The notes under the pieces were generated by a model, which searched no databases, was not told the DNA's origin, and worked only from the letters and a program-made list of their open reading frames with translations. The position numbers and the translations under genes were made by a program. From Acanthochlamys bracteata (Eukaryota > Streptophyta > Magnoliopsida > Pandanales > Velloziaceae), in contig CM034132.1 in the NCBI GenBank assembly GCA_019914995.1, forward strand, positions 8,178,662-8,242,661: a stretch of 64,000 nucleotides of DNA, read 5' to 3'. Of the stretch, positions 1 to 12,460 are shown piece by piece; position 1 is the first letter of the stretch; every line of letters begins with the position of its first letter.

Positions 1-104
1 AAAATGTGCAACCATTCATTTAAGTAAATAAACAAGCAAACAGCCAGTCACATAAAACATACATCTAAGCAGATAATGAAACTAAGCCTAAGCTAAGTTT
101 TCGA

Positions 105-1571
105 CTAGTTATTTCTACGCCTAGATGATGTTCTACAGTCAGGAGGTCTAGGACGTTCATGTTTTGGTTTAGCTGCAGAGGATGGAGGAAGTATTTCTAC
201 ATCCTCATCAACAAGGGCTTGTGAGCTGGAGACTGGTTTGTAGGCTTTGCGTTTTCGGTTCCTGCGCTTAGGAGGGAGGCTAGGAACGGTTGTTTGAACA
301 GATGGGGGTTCAGAGATAGGAGGTTCAGTGGTAAGGGGTTCAGGTTGCAGCTCTGCTGGGATATCTTTGGACAGTGATTCTTCCGGCAGAGGAGCTTCAT
401 AGATTATGATTGACAATGGCTCAGCTCCTTCTGGTTCATCACTAACTCCTTCAGGTGGACATGCCTTATCTGGAGATGCAAAATGGTCGTTCATACTGCT
501 GTCTTGGTAGTCTGCATGGCCATCTTTCTGAGTATGCCCTTGTTCTTTTTCCTGAGCGGTCCCCAGTTCATCTTGCTGTTCTGTTTCAAAATATTCTTGG
601 GCAGTATTGGTCTTAGTGTGCTCTGGTGGGCAGATAGCATCCTTGATTGCTTCAAAGGTGGCATTTAACTTTTGAATCTCCTTGGTCTGCTCTGTAATGG
701 TATTTAAAATACTGGTTATGTGTGCAGTCAGTGGAGGCAATATGGCACTTGTGGACTCATTTTCAGCTGGAGGGTGCTTGGACGTAATCCTTTCCTCTGC
801 TTCAATGATTCCTCTTAAAAACTTTGCATCCATTCTGAACATCTTCTTTATTTGGAGATCTCCCATGGGCACGGTGTTAACCCTGCAGATCCTAGAGACA
901 ATGTGTGGGTATGGAAAGTGCTTACTATCAGACTTGGAGACTCTTATCATGTGATGCAGCATTACTTCACAAAAGTTTATTGGTAGTTTCTTCATCAATC
1001 TCCATAACAGGAATGCATCATAGTTGGTGATGATGTTGCGGCTTTCTGACCGTAGAACTATGACTTTGGAGATGATAAGACAGAGAGCTTTTGGCAGCAA
1101 AGGTAGATGGGCGGCTGACTCATACTGAAGCTTTGTCACAACCTCTATATCCAGCGCCTGCTTGAGATAGTTCAGTTTTGAGTCACTAGCAGGCGGTATT
1201 TCCTCTTTGTAGGGTAGATCGAGCATCAAGGACATGGATCGTGCTTCCAAATTTATCTCGATTCCGTTCACCATGGTCTGAACAGAGGAATTCCTAGTTG
1301 GATGAAGATTGGCGTAGAATAATCTGACATAGTCTTCTGAGAATTCTCCCGGCCACTCATTGAACGCTGTCCAGCCTTGTGCCTCAAAGATTTCATTTAT
1401 TTCGAGCCCATAGTAGTTGAAGTCGTCGAAGTTTAAGCTTGCCGGTGTCAGAATAGGAATTGCTAACTGCCGACTGTATTTTTCAGATTCTTCCTTACCG
1501 ATGAATCTTCCTTCGTTGCCATTATCGTTTCTGGAGCGCCTTGCCTGAGATTTTAGGTTTTTCTTAGCCAT
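105..1571 (-). CDS. Accessory (env-position) ORF of the SIRE-like element, 488 residues
   Basis: An uninterrupted 488-codon ORF downstream of pol on the same strand, at the position of the extra 'env-like' gene of SIRE-type Copia elements. Residues about 1-40 are basic (MAKKNLKSQARRSRNDN). Residues about 60-260 form a folded-looking region with 'FNEWPGEFSEDYVRLFYANL' and 'YDAFLLWRLMKKLPINF', which resembles the domain often labelled 'putative plant transposon protein'. A stretch at about 320-450 is rich in Glu, Pro and Ser, and the tail is Arg/Lys rich (CRTSSRRRNN). I see no signal peptide and no clear membrane segment, so an envelope function is not supported. The start follows a CA-rich leader with CTAAACC motifs. 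Function is unknown; the identification rests on position and domain resemblance. Confidence 0.7.
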   Translation of the reverse strand: MAKKNLKSQARRSRNDNGNEGRFIGKEESEKYSRQLAIPILTPASLNFDDFNYYGLEINEIFEAQGWTAFNEWPGEFSEDYVRLFYANLHPTRNSSVQTMVNGIEINLEARSMSLMLDLPYKEEIPPASDSKLNYLKQALDIEVVTKLQYESAAHLPLLPKALCLIISKVIVLRSESRNIITNYDAFLLWRLMKKLPINFCEVMLHHMIRVSKSDSKHFPYPHIVSRICRVNTVPMGDLQIKKMFRMDAKFLRGIIEAEERITSKHPPAENESTSAILPPLTAHITSILNTITEQTKEIQKLNATFEAIKDAICPPEHTKTNTAQEYFETEQQDELGTAQEKEQGHTQKDGHADYQDSSMNDHFASPDKACPPEGVSDEPEGAEPLSIIIYEAPLPEESLSKDIPAELQPEPLTTEPPISEPPSVQTTVPSLPPKRRNRKRKAYKPVSSSQALVDEDVEILPPSSAAKPKHERPRPPDCRTSSRRRNN

Positions 1572-1859
1572 TGCTGCGGTTTGAGGATTTGGTTTAGGGT
1601 TTGAGATTTGGAAGTCGAGAGCGAGAGGGAAATATGGTTTTTGAAACAGAGACGATGGATTATGAGAGGTTTTCCTGTTGGGTCAGTTTATAGTGCACAC
1701 AGCCTGTCATGAGCAATTTGGGTCATGTGCTCAAAGACGTGACGATCGGTTGCCGCTTATCAGAGTTCTATCGATTCTGATCATTGTTGTCTTGTCATCA
1801 ACCATCTTTGAAATCTAAGTGCGTCTGAGAGAGAGAACGAGCATAGTTATATGACACAT

Positions 1860-3341
1860 AAACCTATCTCATGGCATTTTTTGTGAAGGAGTCAAGTCCT
1901 AAAGGTTTAGTGAAGATGTCACTTAGTTGATTCTCGAAATTAATAAAGTTTAACACTATATTATTGCATTCAACATGCTCTCTAATGAAATGATGTCTTA
2001 AATCTATGTGCTTTGTGCGTGAGTGTTGAATGGATTTTTAGTTAACTTAATGGCACTTGTATTGTCACGTAAATATAGGCACATTCTTAAAATCACAAAC
2101 AAAATCAAGAAGTTGTTGTTTTATCCAAAGTACACGAGAGCAAAGAACTTCCAAATAAGCTATGTATTCCCGCTTGGCAGCTTGACATCGCCACCGGGCT
2201 TGTTTTCTGAGCACCATGAGATCGGACAACCTCCTAAAACCGACAAGAGCCACTTGTGCACTTTCTATCAAGCTTGCAGCCACCAAAATCAGCGTCAGCA
2301 TAAACATATAAGTTAAATTCACAGCCTCTTGGATAGAATAATCCTAATTCCATAGTTCCTACCAAGTATCTAATGATTCGTTTTACAGCTATTATTTGAG
2401 ACTCTTTTGGATCACTTTGAAATTTAGCACATAGGCATACACTGAATTGAATGTCCGGTCTACTAGCAGTAAGATAAAGGAGTGATCCAATCATACCTCT
2501 ATATAATTTTTGATCAACTGCTTTACCTGTTTCATCTCGGTTCAGTTTGCAAGAAGTAGACATTGGAGTGCTTATCTCCTTGCTTCCTTCTATGCTGAAC
2601 TTTTTGATCAACTCTTTAATGTATTTGCTTTGACTTATGAATATGCCATTTTTCAGTTGTTTAACTTGCAGACCAAGGAAATAATTTAGTTCACCCATCA
2701 AGCTCAAACTCCTCTTTCATCAAGATAGAAAATTTTCTGCATAGACTTTCATTAGTGGCACCAAATATTATATCATCTACATAGACTTGTACAATTAACA
2801 TGTCATTGTCTTCATGCAATGTGAACAAAGTTAAGTCAATTTTACCTCGACTGAAGCCTTTTTCAATCAGAAATGTGCTTAACCTTTCATACCAAGCTCT
2901 GGGAGCTTGTTTCAAACCATAAAGAGCTTTGTTCAATTTGTAAATATGATTTGGACAGCTTGTGTTTTCAAACCCGGGAGGTTGTTCAACATAGACTTCT
3001 TCTTTCAGAAAACCATTTAGAAATGCACTTTTAACATCCATTTGAAAAAGTTTGAAATCTTTATGACATGCAAAAGCAAATAGTATTCTAATGGTTTCAA
3101 GACGTGCAACAGAAGCATAAGTTTCATCAAAATCTATTCCTTCTTCCTGATTATATCTTTTAGCTACTAGTCTAGCTTTGTTTCTAGTTATGATGCCATT
3201 TTCATCCAATTTATTTCTAAACACCCATTTTGTTCCTATGATGGATTTGTTTGGAGGTTTTCTAACAAGATTCCATACATTATTTCTTTCAAACTGATTT
3301 AATTCTTCTTGCATGGCAGTGATCCATGAGCTATCTGTCAA
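1860..3341 (-). pseudogene. Reverse transcriptase/RNase H remnant of the SIRE-like element
   Basis: The frame from 3341 to 2691 is a Copia reverse transcriptase: [17 protein letters not shown], then [35 protein letters not shown] and the catalytic box VYVDDIIFG, so active-site aspartates are kept. After EEFEL the frame shifts and continues at 2707-2234 as [13 protein letters not shown], then SRPDIQFSVCLCAKFQ and the RNase H start YADADFGGCKLDRK. A further frame change leads to decayed RNase H (CSRVLWIKQQLLDF near 2100) that fades out by about 1860. Everything upstream of reverse transcriptase (protease and integrase) is absent. No functional polyprotein could be made. Confidence 0.85.
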
Positions 3342-3377
3342 TGCATCATCTATGCACTTAGTTTAGAGTTAATATGA

Positions 3378-4646
3378 TCATAATCTGCATGGAGTGTGTC
3401 TTTTCATGGCATCAGTTTTGTCTTCTAAGGCATTTTTTAAAACAAGTATTTCCTTTTTCAGACATTCGTTTTCATCCTTAATTTTATGCATGCATATTTT
3501 CATAGTTTTGCAGTCGGTTTTGGCATGTAGGTATTTTGCATACAGTTCATCAAAAACATCTTGTAATTGTTCATTGGAATCATCATAGTCAGTAGAATTT
3601 ACCTCACTGTCATCTTCATGATCTGCCATCAGACATAAGTTGCTTTCTTCATTTTTCTCTGTCTCAGTCTGACTGTCTTCTGATGAGCTTTCATCTTCAT
3701 CACTCCAGGCTGCCATAGCTCGTTTTCTTTTTGTGTCCTTGTATTTAGATTTCTTGAGCAGTGGACAATCGTTCTTGAAGTGTTCTGGCTTGTTGCAGTT
3801 GAAGCAGTTGGTGTGCTGTCTGTCCTCTCCTCTATTGGTTCTTCTAGGAATCCTTCTTTTTCTAAACTTGTTTCTTCTGAGAAAACTTTTAAACTTACGA
3901 GTTAAGAGTGCAATGTCTTCATCAGAGGAAGAATCACTTACCTGCTGATCGTTGATCTTCAATGCAATCCCTTCAGGACGTTCATTAGTTTTCTTCAGAG
4001 ATAGTTCCTTAGCTATTAGCTTGCCAATCAGTTCATCCAGTGACATTTGAGGAAAAGTTGGATTTTCCTCTATGGCATCTACTTTAGATCCAAATGTTGG
4101 CAGCACAGCTCTCAATATCTTCCATTTCAGTTCTTCAGGTTTGAATACTTTTCCTAGATTCTTCAGAGGATTTGTAATGTTAGTAAATCTAGTGAACATC
4201 TGAGAAATGGACTCACCTCGGTTCATCCTGAAGTTTTCATACTCATGCATGAGCAAATTCACTCTAGTTTCCTTGACTTGAGTGGTTCCTTCATGCGTTA
4301 CCTCCAACTGATCCCATATTTCTTTGGCAGAGTTGCAAGCACTAATTCGGTTGAACTCATTAGGATCCAGCGCACAATACAGAAGGTTCATAGCTCTGTC
4401 ATTCATTGATATGAGCTTGTTATCTTCATCAGTGTATTCCCGTTCAGTCTTGGGGATACGTATCCCATCTGGACCAGTTTTGGTTAGAAGGATAGGTCCG
4501 TCCCGTATGATATTCCATAGTGTGAAGTCTTGTGCTCGAATGAAGATTGTCATTTTGGTTTTCCAGTAGCCATAATTTGTTCCATCAAAGAGTGGTGGTC
4601 CATTGGAGGATCTACCTTCAAAAGTTATAGGAACAAGGTTAGCCAT
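3378..4646 (-). CDS. Gag of the SIRE-like Copia element, 422 residues
   Basis: An open 422-codon ORF 63 bp inside the primer-binding site. The N-terminus (PLFDGTNYGYWKTKMTIFI) and a UBN2-type capsid core (CNSAKEIWDQLEVTHEGT, FTNITNPLKNLGKVF) are typical of Copia gag. One CCHC zinc knuckle, CFNCNKPEHFKNDCP, lies at about residue 280-295, followed by an acidic stretch and a coiled-coil-like tail. The ORF stops just before reverse transcriptase without protease, so Gag would be made as an unprocessed protein. Gag packages retrotransposon RNA into particles; with an intact gag but no pol, this copy could only move using enzymes from other elements (inference). Confidence 0.85.
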   Translation of the reverse strand: MANLVPITFEGRSSNGPPLFDGTNYGYWKTKMTIFIRAQDFTLWNIIRDGPILLTKTGPDGIRIPKTEREYTDEDNKLISMNDRAMNLLYCALDPNEFNRISACNSAKEIWDQLEVTHEGTTQVKETRVNLLMHEYENFRMNRGESISQMFTRFTNITNPLKNLGKVFKPEELKWKILRAVLPTFGSKVDAIEENPTFPQMSLDELIGKLIAKELSLKKTNERPEGIALKINDQQVSDSSSDEDIALLTRKFKSFLRRNKFRKRRIPRRTNRGEDRQHTNCFNCNKPEHFKNDCPLLKKSKYKDTKRKRAMAAWSDEDESSSEDSQTETEKNEESNLCLMADHEDDSEVNSTDYDDSNEQLQDVFDELYAKYLHAKTDCKTMKICMHKIKDENECLKKEILVLKNALEDKTDAMKRHTPCRL

Positions 4647-4695
4647 AAGGATCTTTTACCTCAAGGTTGTTAGACCTTTGATTTTTGGAGGCCTA

Positions 4696-4707
4696 CTCTG
4701 ATACCAA
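4696..4707 (-). other. Primer-binding site of the SIRE-like element
   Basis: The minus strand reads TTGGTATCAGAG one base inside the LTR edge. This matches the 3' end of initiator methionine tRNA, the usual primer of plant Copia elements, and fixes the orientation of the element and the inner LTR boundary. Confidence 0.88.
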
Positions 4708-4708
4708 T

Positions 4709-6354
4709 TGTTAGATATTCCTGCAAGATTAACTCAAGAGGGGAGAGGTGAATTGAGTTAGTCTATAAAAAATTTTATCAAAGTTGTTATCCTACTGGCA
4801 AAGAGCTAGCAAAATTTGTGGTCAATGCGTCACACCGCAGATGTAAGAGTTAGCGTGTTACTTGTGTAAGAATAAAGAGTAGTGCTTTCGGGATATTTAA
4901 CGTGGTTCGCAAAACCCCCTTGCCTACATCCACGGTCGCTCTATCACCGCAGCCAAAGCTTCACTAGACCTTTAATATGCTACAAATACACCTAGAGCGG
5001 TGCTTGCCAAGCACATACATACTCTACCGGTTTCTTCGCCAAGACAACCCCTACCAAATTCTCTTGGACACTCCTGTTCCCCTGGCTGATTTGCTAGCAC
5101 TATTACAAGGTCTAAGAGCTTACAACAAGCTCAACCGGAGCTTCCTTTACCGGTGCATCCAGCACCACCTTTACACTGTAAGTGACAAGTTGCAAGAAAA
5201 TAAACAAGTATTGAGTGCAGGATCTATCTCATGAATGTTGAGTGTTTAATCGGTGATTCAGATGAGATGATCGGAGAGATTGCTGAGAGATTTCTTCAGT
5301 ATGATTTGTAACAAGATTTGTTTGTGTGGAGTAGTCAAGTTCGTGACCGGCAGTGGGAGTTTTTGTGTAGAGTGGTAGAGTTCTTGTATATCTCTGTTTT
5401 TGCTTGGGTTCTCTCTACTTCTGTTTTCTTTATGTTCTCTCTCTGTTTTTCTCTATTTCTCCACCACGTTTCCTCGTTGCTGTGACTCCCTTTTTATAGA
5501 GCATCTTTCCGCAGCAGAGCCGTTGAGAACGTTCTTTGCTGGGCGCTTCGGTTCTTCACGTCAGAGAAGGAATGGTGTTGTCCAGTGGTTCTTCAGCTGT
5601 GTTTGTGCAAAGTCTTTGTTGCATTGAATGCGTTGAAGAGATTTGAATTTGCTGCCAACGGTTGAGTGCTTAATTCAGCTAAGCTTCTGTTTGAATTTCG
5701 GTGAGCTGATGAGTTGATATGGTATGTCTATAATAAATGCAGTGCAGGTTGACCGCTTGACTGATCAAGGACTTTGACTGCTTTCTTTCCTTGATTATTG
5801 AGCTTCCCTTTTGTGTGAAAGTGAAGATGATTTTAGCTTTTGTAAATCTTCTGTTTGAAGTCCTTCAGTCCGTTGTGAGTGTAGGTGATTTTTGAAGGTA
5901 AGGGAAACTTCGTTGCCGTTAAACATATGGGTTTGTCCCGAAACAGAGAAGTCCGCATATGCTTGAAAGAACAAACAACGATCAGTAGTGTGGCCATTGC
6001 ATCCTCCTCTCCCGTATGTTGTTGTTCTCTGTCCAGCCATGAAGCAGAAAGATAGCGAGATTGGCTATTATTTAGCTGTGGCATCCTCTATCTCAGATGT
6101 CTTTCTTCTGTCCCGCTTCAAACAATGAGCAACGTTGATTGTGTGGCTGTGGCTTCCTTCATCCCCGTATCTTTGTCCCTCTGTCCAGTTTGTAGTAGCA
6201 TAATAGTTGGTTGTATGATGGCTGTTTTGTCTGCTGTAAATTAAATGTTCTTTGTTTGTCTAATCCTGCAGACTTGTTTTCAGATTATTAGTCTTATATA
6301 AATCATAGTTCTTAATTCTCTGTTATCATCAAAATTATCCTTGTGTTTCCAACA
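4709..6354 (-). repeat. 5' LTR of the SIRE-like element (1646 bp)
   Basis: On the minus strand it begins TGTTGGAAACACAAGG, the characteristic start of SIRE-type LTRs, and ends ATATCTAACA directly before the primer-binding site, giving TG...CA ends. Several short ORFs inside it (for example at 4977-5234, 5400-5627 and 5795-6084) have no family resemblance and are taken as chance. The 3' LTR is outside the window, so the target duplication cannot be checked; the outer flank is AATAC. Confidence 0.85.
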
Positions 6355-9300
6355 AATACTATAGCAATCATAATAAAAAATAAAGTATTTTTATTATATC
6401 ATTACTATCAATAATAACAGCAATAATAATCACAGCAAAAATTAAAGTATTGCCACAATAATTGCCACCACCAACAATAATAATAACAACTAAAATTTAT
6501 AAATAGAAAATTTTAAATAAATTAGGAGATTAGAAAAAAAAATCATAAAATAGATAAATCATAAAAAAATATAACTAACTTTTTTAAATATACATATTTG
6601 AGTTTAAATATTTTAAAAAATTTAAAAATCACTAATAATTGATATTTACAAATAAAAAATAATCAATTATATTTTTTGTATTATCATATCTAAATGCTAA
6701 ATCTAAACTACATATTATTTTTCAACATAAGGCTATTAATAATTATTTTTGTATTAAATATATCATAAATTTAAAATGTTTTAATTAATTTTTAAAAATT
6801 TTTTTCAACTCAGTTTGATCCAGGCGGACGGATCGACCGGATTAAAATGGGTCAGAGCAGGTCGAACCGGATCAAAACGGATCGATTGCAAAAATAATTT
6901 TTTTACAAATCTGGACCAGTTTACCGTCCGAATCGATGATTTTCAGATCGATCTAAGCGGATCGGTCCGGATCTGACAACTACGGTCAAGAGTTAACGCA
7001 CATCTCTTACATCTTCAATATAGACATTCATTTTATCTTCAGATAAGAAAAGGACTAATACAAGAAAGGTGTATTTGTCAAGGAGGCAATGTCTCATATA
7101 GCCATACAGATTTTTTTTCTGCAAACATATCTTAAGATTATTGATACATAGGAAATGATCAATTCAATTATTGTGTTGGACGAGGGTTTGATAGAGACTA
7201 TGCAACCAACAAACCAACTAAGCACTTGCGAAAAGGAAGCCAAGCCATGGTTCAAATGCTTGGTAATTAAGGTCCAGTCTTTAATTAAAAGTCCCAACTA
7301 ACCTAAACCCTAAAAGACAATTACATAATAATATGTTTTGTTTTTAAGTGTATTCTTATGGTTATTTTAGAGCCTTTGGGTCCTCACTCCTTCAGGACCC
7401 CTCACCTGCTCTCTATGGATGATTGCTTTAATTATTTCAAAATTAAAAAATCATATCAGTTGAACAGGCTTATCTTAGAAGTCTTTGGACTCATTTCCCA
7501 CTTTGACAAGTGAATGAAATTCTTATGCACAACTGAGACAAGCAATAGTTTTTTAAGAAAAGAAAAAGAACAAGAACTAACGGGGTATTATAAATGTCCT
7601 TAATTTGTAGACCTGAGCACCTTTAAGCTGCAAAGTATAATAAGTCATTTAAAATTATCTTAATTTAATCTCAGAAATCTGAAATTTTTAATGGAATGAT
7701 AATTGATAAAAGACTAAAAATCAAGGGCTGTCTTTTGTTTCTTTTTTTTTCTCCTCTCTAAGGAAAGTTAGATGTTGTCATTCATGATAATCCATTGCGA
7801 CAACTTTCATAGTCACCGACTCACTGTCAAATGTGTGGAACTTTATCATCATTCCAACAAATATAATACCGTCTGTTCTTTGTGTATTTCTTTCATAATC
7901 AGAATTTTACAATAAATCGATCTGCTAAAAGATCAAATAATAAAAATTACAAATATTTTATGTAGTCTTAAATTTTTTTAATAATTTTTTATATATTTAA
8001 AATTTTAAATAATATTTATTAAAATTATTGTTATTTTTTTGTATCGTCAAAATAATCTTTTTACTAAATATCAAAAGAATATACTTGTATTTCAATAATA
8101 TTTTAACAAACTAACAGTATTAATATTCGTGGTTCAAATGATTTATATTTTTTAGTAGAAGTTTCAAAGCAAAAGAGTTACTACTTGTGTTGTTGCTAAA
8201 CTTTATATTTAGCATTGGCTTCTATATTTCATTAATTTTATAATTTAGGCTTCTAATAATGGATAAACTAATACTAATTAAGTTACATAATTTATTTTTC
8301 CGTAAAGCTGGTCTATTCGAGATGAAAATACTCATAATTGTTAGGTGAAATATATTCAATTGTAAAATTGTATAAAGTCGATACAAAATCAAATTTTTAT
8401 GAATGACAAAATTATAGGATTTTAGCGAGCTCATAAATCCTAATAGATGCAACAAATTTTATACTTGTCTTTCTCTGCATGATTTTATATATAACAAGAA
8501 AAACGAAAACTAATACCAAAATCTGTTTTTTGTGACTTCGGTTTTATGAAATAAAATTTTTTTTTTGCAAAAAATGGTTTTATCTGTTCTTTTCTTTCTC
8601 GCTCTCTCTCTTCTGTTCGAATCAAATAAAACTTAAAGCAACAGACATTGTCAAAATAAAATGTAATTCATTAGTTTGAAGTTGAGCAAATAGAGAAGAA
8701 ATAATAATTGCAACAACTACTGTTCCTTATCGAACACCTCGCCTGGGATCGGAGATTGAAAAGAATTGTGTTTTTATTGATACATAGAAGATTTGACATA
8801 TCAAATAGAATGAAGAATAACCACAGCAACAGCAGCAACAAATTTTGAATAGTTATGTTTCCATTCGCTGTCTTCTCTCATTTGCTTCAGAAAAATTACG
8901 TATCGATCTACGCACGTTTATCTGTACATAAATAATTAAATTAATAAAATAAGTTAAATATAAAATTTTATCCTAAATCACTCAAAACTTATTTTTTAGT
9001 TAAAAATTTATGCCTTATATTTTTCTCACCATCATACCGTGGATTTAAGAAATATTTAAAATATTTATAAAATCAAAATTTTTTAAAATAAAAATTATTT
9101 ATTTTTTAATAATAATAATTTTTTATTTTATAAATTTTAAATGAATTTTATAAAATATTATATATTTTTTTAAAATTAAAAAAAATAATTAGAATGAAAC
9201 AATGCACCATCAAACGGTCTCTACTTTAGTGAAGTTATAACCTATGTGCCTGCAAAAACCTTGCACTTTTTAAGAACAAAAGTAACCCGTTTTCTAGGAA

Positions 9301-10000
9301 CCGTTTCATGCTTTCATACTATGGTTCCCAGTAATTTTCTTTTTCCATTAAATTTCTTGTTTTAGAGTTCAGGTTAGACTAGGAATGAAGTACACTTCGT
9401 CTTTTGCTAGTAGAGTTTCCGTTAGTTTAACAAGTGTTATCTTAAAAAACAATCTCAGTGGACTTAGCTAGTTAGAAGGTTCTGAAATCAATAATGCTGC
9501 GCACTAATTTATGTTGTTGCTACAACAAACAAACCAACATTGAACGGATCGGATCACTAGTGCCGTGTGGTTAATTAAAGCAAAGTTTGTGAAGCTTCCA
9601 TTACATTAGAAGTGATACTATTACTTATATGAACCCTATGATTTGTTTACATTACGAAAAGTAATGGAAGTTGCAAGGCTAGGAAAATGTTTGTTTTACC
9701 AAGGCAGAGAAATATATCTAGCGTAAATCAAGAAAATTTTTATATATGTTCCTAGCCAATTAGAGCTAGTAACTTGTGAGACAAATGCATTAAATATTTC
9801 TTATGACTTCCATTGATGTGTAACAGAGGCTTACCTATCTCTAGTACTCTAAGCAGGACAAAAATCCACAATTTATAAACTACCCAAGTAAAAAGAAAAA
9901 TGAAGGCATCTAAGATTGTTTTAGCAATAATTCATTCAGAGTTATAATTGATAAATAAGTACACAATTGATTTAGACATCATTTATCATGAATATGTACC
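6355..10000. other. Gene-free AT-rich DNA
   Basis: No convincing coding region or RNA gene was seen on either strand. Short ORFs (7094-7297, 8222-8455 minus) have no recognisable features. Between about 6825 and 6990 there is a GC-richer patch made of repeated GGATCGACCGG/CGGATCGGTCCGG-like words, of a kind often seen at the edges of plant non-autonomous transposons, but no paired terminal repeat or target duplication was found. The remainder is poly-A/T-rich with simple AT, AAT and CAA runs. Confidence 0.6.
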
Positions 10001-11916
10001 TGAGGAATTGGAGCCTCACCAAATAGCAAGTTATCACTCATAGCAAACAACACTACTCCATTTCAATCCGGTTGCAGCACTCTGTTTTGGAATTATTTAC
10101 CGTCACTGCCTGACTTGAACACTAGTACTAAACTAAATCGAGCTCAGATTAGCCCCAAATTTTTCCCCACATAATAAGTCTAAAATCAATCAACTCGAAA
10201 CTCAACTTGTATTGAAATTCTTGACAAAATTTCGATATTCTCCATTATAAACTTAAGCGGAGGACTTATGTAATTATATAACATTGACATATTAACCAAA
10301 ATAAATATCAAAGGAGAAAATAATAAACTCAACTACTGAGTATAATAAAATACAACAGCTATAGACAACCAATAACCACCACTCTTAATAGGCCATGTAT
10401 ATGCCCGTAGCCTTAGGCGGGCTCTAGCCGTGCCACCCACTAAGGTCAAGAATTCATTCCCTATGCCTCCGTATGATGCAGGCATTAATACATAGTGAGA
10501 TAAGGCTTAAAGCTTTCATTGGCATTCTTCATAAATCATGGACTTCTACATACATATAAAGCAAGATATATATCGAATAATTAAAGAAAACTACTTCTAA
10601 AACCACATCCATTTATCATACATTTGTGTAGAAGAATTCTTAAGACATATTTATTAAATGATGTTATTAGATATATTATAAGGTGCTAGCATATCATACT
10701 ATATAAAATGTATAATTCACACAATTATCTAAACCTAATTACTTACTAGTATCCTATTATAATTAGTCATCGTGATTTCATTTAAGCCTGCACCATATGA
10801 TACTACTCGTGCGACAAAACAAATAGTAAAAGCTAAAAACACAATGACACGAGATTCATGCAATCACACAGGTCGACTAGCAAACTCTCCATGCAGCTAG
10901 GCCGAAACTCCATTTTCGATTCCAATATACAAGATTATCAAAACTGAAATTTATAGGCGGAACCGAAGCAAGGGAAAGAGAGCGTGTGCGACTAATCCAG
11001 GTTCGTAATCGGATTCATATTAATCATGGGAATACTGACCAGTACAAAACTACTCGGATTCATATTAATCAAGGGTGATCATTCCTAAAAAGGGTCGCTG
11101 ATGTTACATACTAGCGGGCTGATTGACTTTCAGTTGCTAGTGTTATGAAGATTAACAAATTAAAAAAATGTTACTAGTTAATATTTTATTAAAATCTAAA
11201 CTATTATATATAATATATAAATTTTATATATTGTTTTGACAAAAGTTCGGTTAATTAGATAATTGTTTCTACTCGATCGCAATTGATAATCAATGGACGT
11301 ATATGATTTAACAAAATTTCAAGTGTAAATCAAAGCACTAAATTTGAATTGTATGAAAATTTTTGTGAAGAATTGTGCTGAACTATGAAATATATCGATA
11401 GCTTACATATTTCATTTAGTGTTTGCAATTGTATGAATTGAGTAAAAAATCGAGCAACATATGAAATTAGTTAATTTTTACAATATACTCAGTCCTTGAC
11501 TTTCTCTCCTGCCTCCATGCAGCGTGAGTATCCAAAAATAATGAAAATCCTTTCACATAAATATACATATACATACAACATATATCCATAAGCTTGTAAA
11601 CTTGCTCAACTCATATTTCATTATACATAAATTATGTGCCATTCAATGAAATAACATAATAATAATATATATGTCATACTATCATCCTCAATCATCTTGG
11701 AAATATCCAATTTAAGAATAATATTAGCAATCTGATAATTTAAATAACATGCATAGCATCATATTTAATAGTAAACATGTATCATAGAATAACATGCATC
11801 ATGAATGAGTCATACATGCACGAAAGTGGCAAGGTATGCCGGAAAGTCAAAACAAATATTACCTGTACCAAAATTCTAACGGTAAACTACGAAGAAAGAA
11901 AGGCACGGTACTCTTC
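10000..11916 (-). repeat. Probable Gypsy (Tekay-like) LTR, 3' part, split by a nested Gypsy element
   Basis: Read on the minus strand this segment continues the LTR that starts at 18542. Together they form one block interrupted by the 11917-17652 element, whose flanks are TCTTC and CCTTC. The content (GGGTGGCACGGCTAGAGCC and later TTTATTATACTCAGTAG) resembles the 3' half of plant Tekay/Del-type chromovirus LTRs. The low-coordinate end was not resolved; about 10000-10240 is my estimate. No internal domain of a second Gypsy element was found beyond it, so it may be a solo or truncated LTR. Confidence 0.5.
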
Positions 11917-12458
11917 TGATGCAGGAGCTGAGAAGAATGGGAAATAAGAGACTGAGTTAGGTGCTGAATTGGCACAACCAGGGGCGGAAGTTAGAAGACT
12001 GTTTCACCGGCATCGGAGGCCGGCGATCAACTACCGAACTTGTCTAGAATGTCGGCAGGAAGGAGCATCCAGCAAGCGTCTAGCCTCTATGCATGGGCAG
12101 CAGCCATCCAGACCAGCACACCAAGGACACCATTTGAATTGGTGTCCTTGGCGCCAAAGAAAGGCACCCAGGACATTTGATGCTAACCTGGGCGCGGCAT
12201 CCATAGAGTCAAGCATCTAGTATTTGAGGAATTTGAATCTAATAGGGACTCTTAGATTTGTTGATTGAGTCCAATAGGGACTCTCATGTTATATTTGAAG
12301 TCATTAGGAATTCGAATGCAGTTGTAGTTTGAATAATTGTAAAACTCTGTGAGTTATAAATAAAGAAGCATAGCCTAAGTGAGGGGCATGCAAGTTCATT
12401 CATAAAATTTAGTTCTAACTAGTTCCTAGATTTTAGTTTAACTATTCAAGTTGTATCA
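11917..12458 (+). repeat. 5' LTR of the nested Gypsy element
   Basis: This copy pairs with 17117-17652 along its whole length. It contains a perfect 12 bp inverted repeat (12121-12132 and 12140-12151, arm CCAAGGACACCA, 7 bp loop) and a repeated AATAGGGACTC word near 12240-12285. A likely primer-binding site (TTGGCATCAAAGTGCAGG) starts within a few bases of its end. Confidence 0.9.
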
Positions 12459-12460
12459 AC

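Larger units (their letters stand above)
1..6354 (-). mobile_element. SIRE-like Ty1/Copia retrotransposon, truncated by the window edge
   Basis: Reading on the minus strand: a 1.65 kb LTR (4709-6354), a methionine-tRNA type primer-binding site, gag (4646-3378), a shortened pol (3341 to about 1860) and a long accessory ORF (1571-105). The second LTR should lie left of base 1. The order gag-pol-extra ORF, the long LTR beginning TGTTGGAAACACAAGG, and the LTR-next TGGTATCAGAG site are typical of the SIRE/Maximus lineage of plant Copia elements. Protease and integrase are missing: only 36 bp separate the gag stop from reverse transcriptase. The element is therefore non-autonomous although two of its ORFs are intact. 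Confidence 0.88.

Noticed and set aside
105..1571. Accessory ORF as a viral envelope protein
   Set aside because: No signal peptide, transmembrane anchor or cleavage site is evident. It resembles a plant transposon-associated domain instead.
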